Assembly: GCA_039028315.1 (NCBI GenBank)
Contig: JBCCIH010000023.1
Span: 1-16,111, forward strand
Direction: 5' to 3'
From: Thermodesulfobacteriota bacterium
Lineage (GTDB): Bacteria; Desulfobacterota_D; UBA1144; Nemesobacterales; UBA2774
DNA length: 16,111 nt
Shown in pieces: positions 1 through 7,186 of this stretch (positions are counted from its first letter, which is position 1; each line of letters opens with the position of its first letter). Under the pieces are notes generated by a model. It worked only from the letters and a program-made list of their open reading frames with translations, was not told the origin of the DNA and ran no database searches. Made by a program: the position numbers and the translations under genes.

Positions 1-716
1 AGAAAACTGGCAAACGCCAGCTCATCCATTCCTTCTGGTAAAGGAGCGATCGCTGAGAAAATCATCTTTGGATCGCCGCCTAAAACTACAGCTACTTCAA
101 GATCCTTGCCGAGTTTCCCTGCTTCGTGGTAGTGCGCGGCTCCGCCCTTATGTGCGTGCCAATGCATACCAGTTGTTTTCTCATCAAAAACCTGCATTCG
201 GTAAATGCCTAAATTACGTTTGTTATTAGTTGGATCTTGTGTAAGCACAAGACCTAAAGTCACAAAACGTCCACCGTCTAAGGGCCAGCATTTAATAATA
301 GGAAGCTTATTTAAGTTTGGCTGCTCCTCAATTTCTTGGGAAAATCCCCACTTTGCTTTTTTCGTTCTCATTGAGAGAAGATCATATGCCTTAGGAAGAA
401 CAGAGAAAAAGGACTTAAGTGATGGGGGATTTAATTTATGAAAGAGCTCAACTAATTCTTCTCCTACATCCCTTGGTCTTCTGCCAAGAGCAAGTTCAAC
501 CCTTTCTTCAGTTCCAAAGAGATTAATGGCTAAAGGAAATGCTGCGCCTTTGACATTTTCGAATATAAGCGCCGGCCCGCCCTCTTTTACAGTGCGGTCT
601 GCAATCTCAGCGATTTCTAAAATGGGATCAACTTCAGCCTTGACGTGTTTTACATCGCCGATTTTCTCTAAATAAGTGATAAATTCTCTGAGGTCATAAA
701 ACTGCTTTTTGGCCAT
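1..716 (-). CDS. ubiD: UbiD-family prenyl-FMN-dependent decarboxylase (N-terminal half, cut by window edge)
   Basis: UbiD enzymes remove the carboxyl group from a prenylated aromatic acid in ubiquinone or futalosine-type menaquinone synthesis, using prenyl-FMN. The visible part is 238 codons, about half of a usual 480-500 residue protein; it runs off the left edge, so the acidic catalytic residues further on are not seen. Reading starts at MAKKQFYDLREF and shows the family segments GIYRMQ (the conserved Arg of the cofactor pocket), MHWHAHKGGAAHY, LGGDP and APLPEGMDELAFA. The ATG at 716 is preceded by AAAGGT about nine bases upstream, a reasonable ribosome binding site. It lies 83 bases downstream of ubiX on the same strand, whose product makes its cofactor, and ubiA precedes that. 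Whether the end product is ubiquinone or menaquinone (MqnL role) cannot be told from this window. Confidence 0.93.
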   Translation of the reverse strand, partial: MAKKQFYDLREFITYLEKIGDVKHVKAEVDPILEIAEIADRTVKEGGPALIFENVKGAAFPLAINLFGTEERVELALGRRPRDVGEELVELFHKLNPPSLKSFFSVLPKAYDLLSMRTKKAKWGFSQEIEEQPNLNKLPIIKCWPLDGGRFVTLGLVLTQDPTNNKRNLGIYRMQVFDEKTTGMHWHAHKGGAAHYHEAGKLGKDLEVAVVLGGDPKMIFSAIAPLPEGMDELAFASF

Positions 717-799
717 GAACAAATACCTTTTAATTTTTGGAATAAATACAACAAGAAGTTGGATATTGTATTTGCAAAATTGTTATAAGAGAAATGAGG
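717..799. other. Spacer between ubiX and ubiD, nothing identified
   Basis: An 83-base AT-rich spacer. It holds the ubiD ribosome site (AAAGGT). I see no hairpin terminator or clear promoter in it, so ubiD is probably transcribed from ubiA/ubiX read-through. Confidence 0.5.
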
Positions 800-1351
800 C
801 TATTCGAGCTCGTCTTGCCTCCAGCCGTTTTCTGTTTCAACCCCTACTAAATTCAGTAGCTTGTCGACATACCCACCGATAATCTGATCTACTGAATCCG
901 CACCCATGTAGTCTGTGGGACATATCGGAGCAATAATCACTCCCTCACGGGATAGCTTAAGTGCGTTCTCTAACGCAATCGAGCTAAGTGGGGTTTCTCT
1001 TACTGCAATTATTAATTTTCTTCTCTCTTTGAGTGCTACCTGCGCAATTCTTGTAATCAATGTATCAGCAATCCCGTTTGCAATTTTGGCAAGTGTCGAA
1101 ACTGAACACGGGGCAATAACCATGGCATCAAAGTGATTGCTGCCAGATGAAAATGGAGCGCCTAAGTCATTATCACTATATATTTCATTAACCCACGGCT
1201 TAAGCTCTTGAATTTTAAGACCAAGCTCGTCATTTAGCACTCTTTTGCCCCATTTGCTTGCTATTACGTATTTATCCCCTGGGCATCTTCTAAGAAAATC
1301 AACCCCGTATGCAACTCCGGAAGCACCTGTTAGACCAACGATTGTTCTCAT
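800..1351 (-). CDS. ubiX: UbiX-type flavin prenyltransferase
   Basis: This 183-residue protein has the usual UbiX length. UbiX transfers a dimethylallyl group onto reduced FMN to make prenyl-FMN, the cofactor of UbiD decarboxylases; it is a soluble flavoprotein-fold enzyme. Seen in the sequence: TGASG at residues 8-12 (FMN phosphate binding), SSGS at 68-71, PCS at 81-83, KERR at 108-111 and RETPL at 118-122, the segment carrying the conserved active-site Glu (Glu119 here). It begins two bases after the ubiA stop codon, so the two genes are almost certainly co-transcribed, and ubiD follows 83 bases on. No strong Shine-Dalgarno is visible before its ATG, consistent with translational coupling to ubiA. 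The identity is secure; the quinone type is not. Confidence 0.95.
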   Translation of the reverse strand: MRTIVGLTGASGVAYGVDFLRRCPGDKYVIASKWGKRVLNDELGLKIQELKPWVNEIYSDNDLGAPFSSGSNHFDAMVIAPCSVSTLAKIANGIADTLITRIAQVALKERRKLIIAVRETPLSSIALENALKLSREGVIIAPICPTDYMGADSVDQIIGGYVDKLLNLVGVETENGWRQDELE

Positions 1352-1353
1352 AA

Positions 1354-2196
1354 CTATGGTAAGTATAGCCCAGCGAGCACAAAAAGGAAGACGGCAATGC
1401 CGACTAAAATGTTAATTCTAAAGAATGCTAGATCAACATTATCGGCTTTCCTGTGCTCTAGGTATAAAAGAGCCCCTATAACCACTAGTAATATGGCAGC
1501 CGCTATAGTCTTGAACATAAAGAAGTAAAGGAAAGCGAGAAAGAAAAATGCTGATTGATGTAAAGCGCTTGATACTGTTAATGCAATATCTCGTCCATAA
1601 ATCGAGATCATTGAATATATCCCGTTTTTCCTATCGAACTCCTCGTCTAAAGTGGCGTATATAATATCGAATCCTGCCACCCAGCAAAGCGTAAAAAGCG
1701 AAATTGCAATAGCTGGCACAAGTTCGGCAAATGAACATGTAACTGCTATATAGCCCCCAAGCGGCGCCATAGCCAATCCCAGACCTACGCCTAGATGACA
1801 AAGAGGGGTAAAACGCTTCATTAGAGGGTATAAAATGAAAATCACAAGCGGGATTGGTGAAAGCAGAAATACTAGATTACAAATCAAATATGCGGAGACA
1901 AAGTAAAGAATAAGTCCTAGAACAGTAATTATGTAGGCTTTAGTAAGGCTGATTTTCCCCGATGGCAGCTCTCTATCCTGGGTTCTTGGATTATTTGCAT
2001 CAATCTTGCGGTCTAAAATTCTATTGATGGCAAGAGCGGCTGTCCTAGCCCCAGTGCCTGCTAATATAATCAACACTAACAGTTTCCAGCTGGGAATCCC
2101 TTTAGCTGCTAGAAAAACCCCTGCAAATATTAGGGGTAAAGAAAAGAGCGTGTGCTCAAATTTTATAAAGTTTGAATACTGTTTTAATTTATCCAT
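1354..2196 (-). CDS. ubiA: UbiA-family aromatic polyprenyltransferase (ubiquinone or futalosine-pathway menaquinone)
   Basis: An integral membrane prenyltransferase of 280 residues that attaches a polyprenyl chain to an aromatic acid such as 4-hydroxybenzoate. Both Asp-rich motifs that bind Mg-diphosphate are present: NRILDRKID (58-66, Asp62 and Asp66) followed by NPRT and RELPSG, and YATLDEEFD (180-188, Asp184 and Asp188). The remainder is a series of hydrophobic helices, as expected for the all-helical UbiA fold. The NPRT/RELPSG wording after the first motif is, from memory, common in the UbiA-type enzymes of the futalosine pathway (MqnP) as well as in UbiA itself, so the substrate is left open. 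It heads a ubiA-ubiX-ubiD run and is divergent from mgtE across 96 bases. The N-terminal MDKLKQYSNFIKFEHTLFSLP matches family starts, supporting the ATG at 2196 despite a weak ribosome site. Confidence 0.92.
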   Translation of the reverse strand: MDKLKQYSNFIKFEHTLFSLPLIFAGVFLAAKGIPSWKLLVLIILAGTGARTAALAINRILDRKIDANNPRTQDRELPSGKISLTKAYIITVLGLILYFVSAYLICNLVFLLSPIPLVIFILYPLMKRFTPLCHLGVGLGLAMAPLGGYIAVTCSFAELVPAIAISLFTLCWVAGFDIIYATLDEEFDRKNGIYSMISIYGRDIALTVSSALHQSAFFFLAFLYFFMFKTIAAAILLVVIGALLYLEHRKADNVDLAFFRINILVGIAVFLFVLAGLYLP

Positions 2197-2230
2197 TGGG
2201 ATTATTGGATTTTACCTGTAAATCGAACTA

Positions 2231-2261
2231 TTTACTTTACTTTTACTTCTTGTTCTATAGA
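2231..2261 (+). promoter_or_regulatory. Weak candidate promoter for mgtE
   Basis: In the 96-base gap between divergent ubiA and mgtE, TTTACT (2231-2236) and TATAGA (2256-2261) form a poor -35 and a fair -10 with a long 19-base spacer. The gap is too short for a full magnesium M-box riboswitch and I see no such fold. This is a guess from sequence alone. Confidence 0.2.
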
Positions 2262-2292
2262 ATTACCAACAATCTCAATTAGGGGATAAGAA

Positions 2293-3645
2293 ATGTCTAG
2301 ACCAGATCTAACCCAAAGAGTTTCCGAAGACCTAATAAAAGGAAATATTGAAGGTATTCGCGACGCACTTTCTAACATACACCCCTCAGAGATTGCCAGC
2401 ATTATTCAGAATTTCGATCCCGATGACCACCCTAAAATTCTTGAAGCTCTTGATAACGAAACTGCCTCTGAAGTGATCTTAGAGCTGGATCCTGAGCAAA
2501 GAGAAGACATCCTTGAGGACTTTGATGCCGATAAGATCGCAGACTATGCGGATGAGATGGACTCTGATGATGCCGCAGACCTATTAGGAGAGCTTCCAGA
2601 GCAGACAGCGCAAACCGTGCTGGATAAAATGGATCCTGAAGAAGCAAAAGACGTAAAACCGCTTCTTAAATATCCCGAAGACACAGCTGGTGGTATTATG
2701 CAGACTGAGCTTGTAAAGGTCAGTCAAAATTCAACAGTAAGAGATACTATTAACTGGATTAGACTAATAGCCGATGAGGTTGAAGATTTTCTTATGATTT
2801 TTGTAACTGATGAACATGATAAATTAATCGGCGAAATTTCTCTTAGTAAACTTGTGCTTGCTACTCCTACTACAAAAGTAACAGCGATTATGCAGCCGGT
2901 AGAGGTTACTGTTACTCCCTACATAGACCAGGAAGAAGTGGCAAAAATATTTCAGAAATACGATATTCTATCCCTGCCTGTTATAGACAGTACAGGTGTA
3001 CTGCTTGGAAGAATCACAGCTGACGACATTTTAGATGTAATCACAGAAGAGGCCTCTGAAGACATGCTCCAGCTTGCTGGTGTAGGAGATAGTCTTCACC
3101 CATTATTTACACCTACTGTAACCAGACTAAAACTTAGAACTCCTTGGCTCCTATTAACACTTGTGGGTGAGTTATTCATTGCATTTATTATTGTGAGTGC
3201 TTTTCAGCCTACACTTGAGAAAGTTGCAATTCTTGCAGCATTTATGCCGGCAATTATGGCAACCGGAGGTAATGTCGGGCTTCAGACAACCACTATCGTT
3301 ATAAGAAGTATTGGTATGGGAACCATAAGTATTACTCAGATTTTTAAGGTAATTGTGTCTGAAGCAAAAGTCGGTCTAACTCTGGGAATCATATGCGGGC
3401 TGATCGCTGCTCTAATTGGAGCTCTAATTAGCTATAATCAACCCGAAGTTTTCAAATTGGCCACAGTTGTATTTATAGCTATGGTATCTGCAACATTTGC
3501 CACATCTTTTGTAGGAGTTGCAGCGCCACTCTTGCTGCACAAATTTCATTTTGATCCTGCCGCAGCATCAGGACCATTTCTAACTATGTTCAATGATATA
3601 TTCGGCTCCGTGTTCTACCTATTTATAGCCATGCTGATTTTTTAA
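2293..3645 (+). CDS. mgtE: MgtE-type magnesium transporter/channel
   Basis: MgtE is an inner-membrane Mg2+ channel gated by cytoplasmic Mg2+. At 450 residues this protein has all parts of the full-length family: an acidic helical N domain (about 30-130, with repeated DPDD, DPEQ, DSDD and DPEE stretches that bind Mg2+), a CBS pair (about 135-255, beginning PEDTAGGIM), and a five-helix membrane domain (about 280-450). Within the pore domain are GGNVGLQTTT (325-334), DPAAASGP (421-428) and FNDIFG (433-438). Asp435 is placed as the pore Mg2+-binding Asp of the family, and the first motif differs slightly from the common GGNAGxQ. The ATG is preceded by AGGGGA at a suitable distance. It may be the first gene of the mgtE-recO-argJ strand, though a separate -10 box follows it. 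It could also carry Co2+, as some relatives do. Confidence 0.96.
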   Translation: MSRPDLTQRVSEDLIKGNIEGIRDALSNIHPSEIASIIQNFDPDDHPKILEALDNETASEVILELDPEQREDILEDFDADKIADYADEMDSDDAADLLGELPEQTAQTVLDKMDPEEAKDVKPLLKYPEDTAGGIMQTELVKVSQNSTVRDTINWIRLIADEVEDFLMIFVTDEHDKLIGEISLSKLVLATPTTKVTAIMQPVEVTVTPYIDQEEVAKIFQKYDILSLPVIDSTGVLLGRITADDILDVITEEASEDMLQLAGVGDSLHPLFTPTVTRLKLRTPWLLLTLVGELFIAFIIVSAFQPTLEKVAILAAFMPAIMATGGNVGLQTTTIVIRSIGMGTISITQIFKVIVSEAKVGLTLGIICGLIAALIGALISYNQPEVFKLATVVFIAMVSATFATSFVGVAAPLLLHKFHFDPAAASGPFLTMFNDIFGSVFYLFIAMLIF

Positions 3646-3698
3646 ACCCTCAGGACCTTTATTAAATCTAGACATAAAGAATTACCATGAATGTAGTT

Positions 3699-3704
3699 TA
3701 TAAT
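3699..3704 (+). promoter_or_regulatory. Perfect -10 box placing transcription start at the next gene's ATG
   Basis: TATAAT at 3699-3704 ends seven bases before the ATG at 3712. A sigma-70-type start would fall at about 3711-3712, so the transcript would have little or no leader. No good -35 lies at normal spacing (TAGACA at 3669-3674 is 24 bases away), and there is no Shine-Dalgarno before the ATG. The box itself is plain; its use is inference. Confidence 0.35.
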
Positions 3705-3711
3705 TCTCAAT

Positions 3712-4197
3712 ATGAGAAAGATTCGTATTAGACCTCGCTATACTTTCACTACCAACCTTAGCAAATCGCAAGTACTGTCTAAATTAAGAGAGGGTCTTGA
3801 TAATACTAATGCATTGAGAGGGAAATTTGTAAAACCTTTAGTTGTAATTTCACTAATTGAAGAAAATCAGCATTTTTGGTCACCGGAACTTAGTCTAGAT
3901 TTAGAAGAGAAAAAAGGGGTTACAGAAATTAGGTGTACTCTAGGTCCACGCCCTAGCATTTGGACTATGTTTGCTACTTTCTACGGATTCTCTATCCTTG
4001 TGGGAGTTGCCGGACTGGTACTGGGCTTTTCTCAACTATCACTAGGAATGAACACTACTGGATTCTGGCTTGTTCCCGCATCTATTATACTAATTACTGT
4101 GGCTTATATTATTGCAATTATTGGTCAGAGGATGGCATATGATCAGATGCTTGAACTTAGGTCTTTTATAAAAGCAGTATTGAAGGACAATAATTAA
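3712..4197 (+). CDS. Two-helix membrane protein of unknown function
   Basis: I do not recognise this 161-residue protein well enough to assign a role. Residues 1-80 are soluble and basic at the start (MRKIRIRPRYTFTT), with a pattern of alternating strands, then LGPRPSIWTMF leads into two hydrophobic segments (about residues 82-105 and 114-138) separated by a short loop (QLSLGMNTTG). A polar, helical tail ends in SFIKAVLKDNN. The layout suggests a small inner-membrane protein with its soluble N-terminal domain and C-terminal tail on the same side. It sits between mgtE and recO and ends four bases before the recO start, so it is probably co-transcribed with recO and argJ. The ATG has no visible Shine-Dalgarno; an upstream TATAAT could give a leaderless message. 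The reading frame is well supported by the tight packing. Confidence 0.8.
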   Translation: MRKIRIRPRYTFTTNLSKSQVLSKLREGLDNTNALRGKFVKPLVVISLIEENQHFWSPELSLDLEEKKGVTEIRCTLGPRPSIWTMFATFYGFSILVGVAGLVLGFSQLSLGMNTTGFWLVPASIILITVAYIIAIIGQRMAYDQMLELRSFIKAVLKDNN

Positions 4198-4201
4198 TAC
4201 T

Positions 4202-4909
4202 ATGGATTCTAGTGAAGCTTTATTACTTAGAAAAATACCTTACCGTGATTCTGACTATATTCTGAGTCTGTTTACAAAAGACCTGGGGAAAATAAGTGGA
4301 ATTGCCAGGGGGGCTAAAAACAGCATGAAGCGCTTTGGAGCAAGACTTGAGCCTTTTGTGCATTTCAATCTAACCTTCAAAGACACTGGAAAAGATTTTA
4401 AAATCATCCAAGACACAGAGACAATAGAAGTATTTAGCAGATTCATAGAAGACATTGAGCTCTTCTCATTTGGCAACCTTATTTTAGAAACAACTGATGC
4501 ATTAACTCCTAGAGAACTATCTAATCCTGAGATGTTTGAGTTGTTGATTGAGGCACTTTCAAGAATGAATTCAAAGGAAAATCCTCTAATAGTAGTTGTG
4601 CATTTTCAACTTCAAGCTCTTTCAATCTCAGGTTATGAACCTAATTTAAACTCGTGTGCAAAATGCGAAAAAGTAATAGATGGAGATTCCTATTTCAGTA
4701 TTAAGGGAGGGGGCGCAGTTTGTTTTGATTGTGGAGGAGAGAAGAAAAAAGGCTTTATTTTTTCTAGAGATTTTCTAATTGATGAAGAATTAATGAATGC
4801 TAACCTTGAAAAAGTCCTAAAATACATAAAACTCTTTATAAAATTCACTGAGCACCATACGGAAAAAGAATTAAAGTCCGCCAAGTTTATAGAGGAGCTT
4901 AAATTATGA
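4202..4909 (+). CDS. recO: DNA repair protein RecO
   Basis: RecO works with RecR and RecF to load RecA onto single-stranded DNA at gaps and anneals complementary strands. The 235-residue length is normal. The N-terminal OB-fold region (about 1-80) begins with the typical ALLLRKIPYRDSDYILSLFT and GKISGIARGAK. The helical C-terminal part contains the zinc-finger cysteines Cys152/Cys155 and Cys174/Cys177 (CAKC and CFDC). The gene begins four bases after the preceding stop; the nearest purine-rich site (AAGGA, 4183-4187) is rather far, so coupling to the upstream gene is likely. Its stop overlaps the argJ start as ATGA. All motifs are intact. Confidence 0.95.
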   Translation: MDSSEALLLRKIPYRDSDYILSLFTKDLGKISGIARGAKNSMKRFGARLEPFVHFNLTFKDTGKDFKIIQDTETIEVFSRFIEDIELFSFGNLILETTDALTPRELSNPEMFELLIEALSRMNSKENPLIVVVHFQLQALSISGYEPNLNSCAKCEKVIDGDSYFSIKGGGAVCFDCGGEKKKGFIFSRDFLIDEELMNANLEKVLKYIKLFIKFTEHHTEKELKSAKFIEELKL

Positions 4910-6084
4910 TTATGATCCCTGGTTTTTTGGGAAATGCTGTTTCGTCAGGAGTTAAGAAGAAAGGCAAAAAAGACCTTTCATTAATTTATTCTGAAACTCC
5001 TGCAAAAGCAGCCGCTGTATTCACTACAAATATAGTCAAAGCGCCTCCTGTTCTGCTCGGCATGGAAAGAATTAAGAGCGGCGTTTGCCAAGCTGTACTT
5101 ATAAATAGCGGCGTGGCCAATGCATTTACTGGAAAGCCTGGGCTTAAAGATTCAATTGCGACCTCTAAAGACGCAGCTAAAGAGCTTGGTATTGATGAGA
5201 GTCTTTTAATCCCTTCATCTACCGGAGTTATTGGCGGACGGCTTCCAAAAGATAAAATGAAAAAAGCACTTCCCTCGCTAATTAAAGGATTGAGGCCCGA
5301 TGGATTTTTAGATGTGGCAGAGGGGATTATGACAACAGATGCGTTTCCCAAATATGCATCCAAAAAAGTAACTATTGGAAAAAAGAGGGGTACAATCGCA
5401 GTAATTGGAAAAGGCGCTGGGATGATTGCACCCAACATGGCAACTATGCTTGCCTACATACTTACTGATTTTAATGTTGGTAAAAGGGCTTTAAATAAAG
5501 CACTCAAAAATTGTGTTAACAACTCTTTTAACAAGATAATTGTGGACGGTGATACTTCGACAAATGATACAGTGCTGATGCTCGCAAACGGTGCTCTTGG
5601 CAATATAGCGATCAAAGAAAGCGGAGCAGAGTACCAAAAACTTGAAGCTGCCGTCACTGAAGTAGCAAGCGAAGTTGCCGAGATGATTGTTAAAGACGGA
5701 GAGGGAGCGACAAAGGTAGTTAAGATAATAGTTAAGGGCGCTCGGACTCAGAGCGACGCAGAAAAAATAGCACGGGTTATGGGAACTTCCTCACTTGTTA
5801 AAACCGCATTTTTTGGTGAAGACCCAAACTGGGGCAGGATTGTTGCTGCAGCCGGAAGGGCCGGAGTTAATTTTGATCCTGATAAAATAGATCTATATTT
5901 TGATAAAGAGAAGATTTTAAGCAATTCTAAAGAAGTGATCAATGAAAAAAAAGCTCAGAGGGTACTCAAAAAACCTAAGTTTGAAATTACGCTCAATATA
6001 AAGAGCGGTAAGGCAAGCTCATTTGTGATCGCGAGCGATTTAACATATGAGTACATAAAAATTAACGCTCACTATAGAACATAA
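4906..6084 (+). CDS. argJ: Glutamate N-acetyltransferase / amino-acid acetyltransferase ArgJ
   Basis: ArgJ transfers the acetyl group from N-acetylornithine to glutamate in the cyclic arginine pathway; some members also make acetylglutamate from acetyl-CoA. The protein is made as one chain and cuts itself before a Thr within an ATML motif. Here that motif is in GAGMIAPNMATML, with Thr180 as the expected nucleophile. Other family marks are STGVIGGRLP (105-114), GIMTTDAFPK, DGDTSTNDT, KDGEGATK, FGEDPNWGRI and the C-terminal YIKINAHYRT, so the 392-residue protein is complete. AGAGGAG eight bases before the ATG at 4906 decides this start over the ATG two codons later. The ATG overlaps the recO stop. 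Whether it is mono- or bifunctional cannot be read from sequence. Confidence 0.96.
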   Translation: MIMIPGFLGNAVSSGVKKKGKKDLSLIYSETPAKAAAVFTTNIVKAPPVLLGMERIKSGVCQAVLINSGVANAFTGKPGLKDSIATSKDAAKELGIDESLLIPSSTGVIGGRLPKDKMKKALPSLIKGLRPDGFLDVAEGIMTTDAFPKYASKKVTIGKKRGTIAVIGKGAGMIAPNMATMLAYILTDFNVGKRALNKALKNCVNNSFNKIIVDGDTSTNDTVLMLANGALGNIAIKESGAEYQKLEAAVTEVASEVAEMIVKDGEGATKVVKIIVKGARTQSDAEKIARVMGTSSLVKTAFFGEDPNWGRIVAAAGRAGVNFDPDKIDLYFDKEKILSNSKEVINEKKAQRVLKKPKFEITLNIKSGKASSFVIASDLTYEYIKINAHYRT

Positions 6085-6085
6085 A

Positions 6086-7186
6086 CTATTTTGTATCCAC
6101 TCCTACAAGTTCACTCAAGTTTGAGACGCCTTCTTTGTCTAAATACTCTATGATGCCCCTATTGATCTTGCCCGCTACTGCTGTACCCTCGCCTCTTATT
6201 GCAGTCACTAACTGAAGGGCCTTTGCACCGGCTTTGATTTTTTCAATTGCACTCTCGGCGCTGTTGACTGCTCCAACTCCCATGATATCCAACTTATCCC
6301 CTGCCTGTTTGTAGATGTGAGATATTATCTCTGTTGTAATTTTCCTGTAATCTTCATCATCCCCGCTCAGCCCTCCAGGGCTGTTTCTCCACTTCTCCCC
6401 ATATTTGCCTTTAAGATCTGGACTAATTGTAGTATTGGATGCAATGATTCCTGATAGACCATAATCTATAGCAACCCCAAGCACATCATCAATGGCTTCA
6501 TATGTGAGATCAGGAGCTATTTTTACAAATAACGGTTTTCTACCCCCGCACTCATCCATTACGTTTTGAACTGCTTGTATAAGAAGAATTGTATGATCCT
6601 TTTCCTGAAGCTTTCTTAATCCCGGAGTGTTTGGAGAGCTTATGTTTATTGCGAAATATGATGCGTACTCATACATTCTATTTGTGACAGCTGCATATGC
6701 TTTTGGGGCGTCTTCATGCGCTACGTCTTTATTGAGCCCAAGGCTTATGCCAATTGGCACGGGGCTATTTTTATACCTATCTAGATTCTTGGCAACGATA
6801 TCCATACCAGGACTGTTAAAACCAAGCCAGTTAATAGCTGCCCCCGAGGAGACCATATAGAGCCTTGGCTTTGGGCTTCCGGGCTGACCGTATTCTAATA
6901 CTGAGCCCACCTCTACAGAGGCAAATCCCAGGTGCCATAGTGCAAGTACAGCTCTTCCCTTTTTATCCCAACCCGCCCCTACTATTAGAGGGTTTTCTAG
7001 CTCCAATCCGCCCAAGCTGGTTTTTAACCTGGGGTCTTGTAATCTTTTGTGCTTATCTGAGAATAGTTCTAAGAGTTTTAAAGTAAGTGGAGAGTATTCT
7101 GCTAAATGAAGGGATTCACGAGCCAGGTCGTGAAAAGTTTCTGAGTCAAACTTATTTAATATAGGCCTTACGATCTGTTTATACAT
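6086..7186 (-). CDS. pyrD: Dihydroorotate dehydrogenase, quinone-type (class 2), divergent
   Basis: PyrD oxidises dihydroorotate to orotate in pyrimidine synthesis and passes electrons through FMN to membrane quinone. The 366-residue protein has the amphipathic N-terminal extension of class 2 enzymes (about 1-45) that docks on the membrane, then the FMN barrel. Visible motifs are QDPRLK, GAGWDKKG (70-77), NWLGFNS, NISSPNTPGLRKLQ (181-194, Ser184 the expected class 2 catalytic base), KIAPDL, NTTIS and GGLSG. Several usual residues differ: AAGFDKNG reads GAGWDKKG, NRMGFNN reads NWLGFNS, and the LYTGLIYxGP-type FMN-phosphate segment near the end reads LVTAIRGEGTAV. It is therefore a divergent branch. 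Its ATG lies inside the last codons of ychF (8-base overlap), so translation is likely coupled. Its stop is one base from the argJ stop on the other strand. Confidence 0.88.
   Translation of the reverse strand: MYKQIVRPILNKFDSETFHDLARESLHLAEYSPLTLKLLELFSDKHKRLQDPRLKTSLGGLELENPLIVGAGWDKKGRAVLALWHLGFASVEVGSVLEYGQPGSPKPRLYMVSSGAAINWLGFNSPGMDIVAKNLDRYKNSPVPIGISLGLNKDVAHEDAPKAYAAVTNRMYEYASYFAINISSPNTPGLRKLQEKDHTILLIQAVQNVMDECGGRKPLFVKIAPDLTYEAIDDVLGVAIDYGLSGIIASNTTISPDLKGKYGEKWRNSPGGLSGDDEDYRKITTEIISHIYKQAGDKLDIMGVGAVNSAESAIEKIKAGAKALQLVTAIRGEGTAVAGKINRGIIEYLDKEGVSNLSELVGVDTK

Noticed and set aside
205..441. 78-residue plus-strand reading frame
   Set aside because: It lies antisense within the clear UbiD-family coding sequence and its translation has no family features or ribosome site.
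2197..2292. Possible magnesium riboswitch (M-box) before mgtE
   Set aside because: The gap is only 96 bases, too short for the full element, and no multi-stem fold is apparent.
4986..5438. 150-residue minus-strand reading frame
   Set aside because: It is antisense to argJ, whose motifs are intact throughout; the frame is a by-product of argJ codon use.
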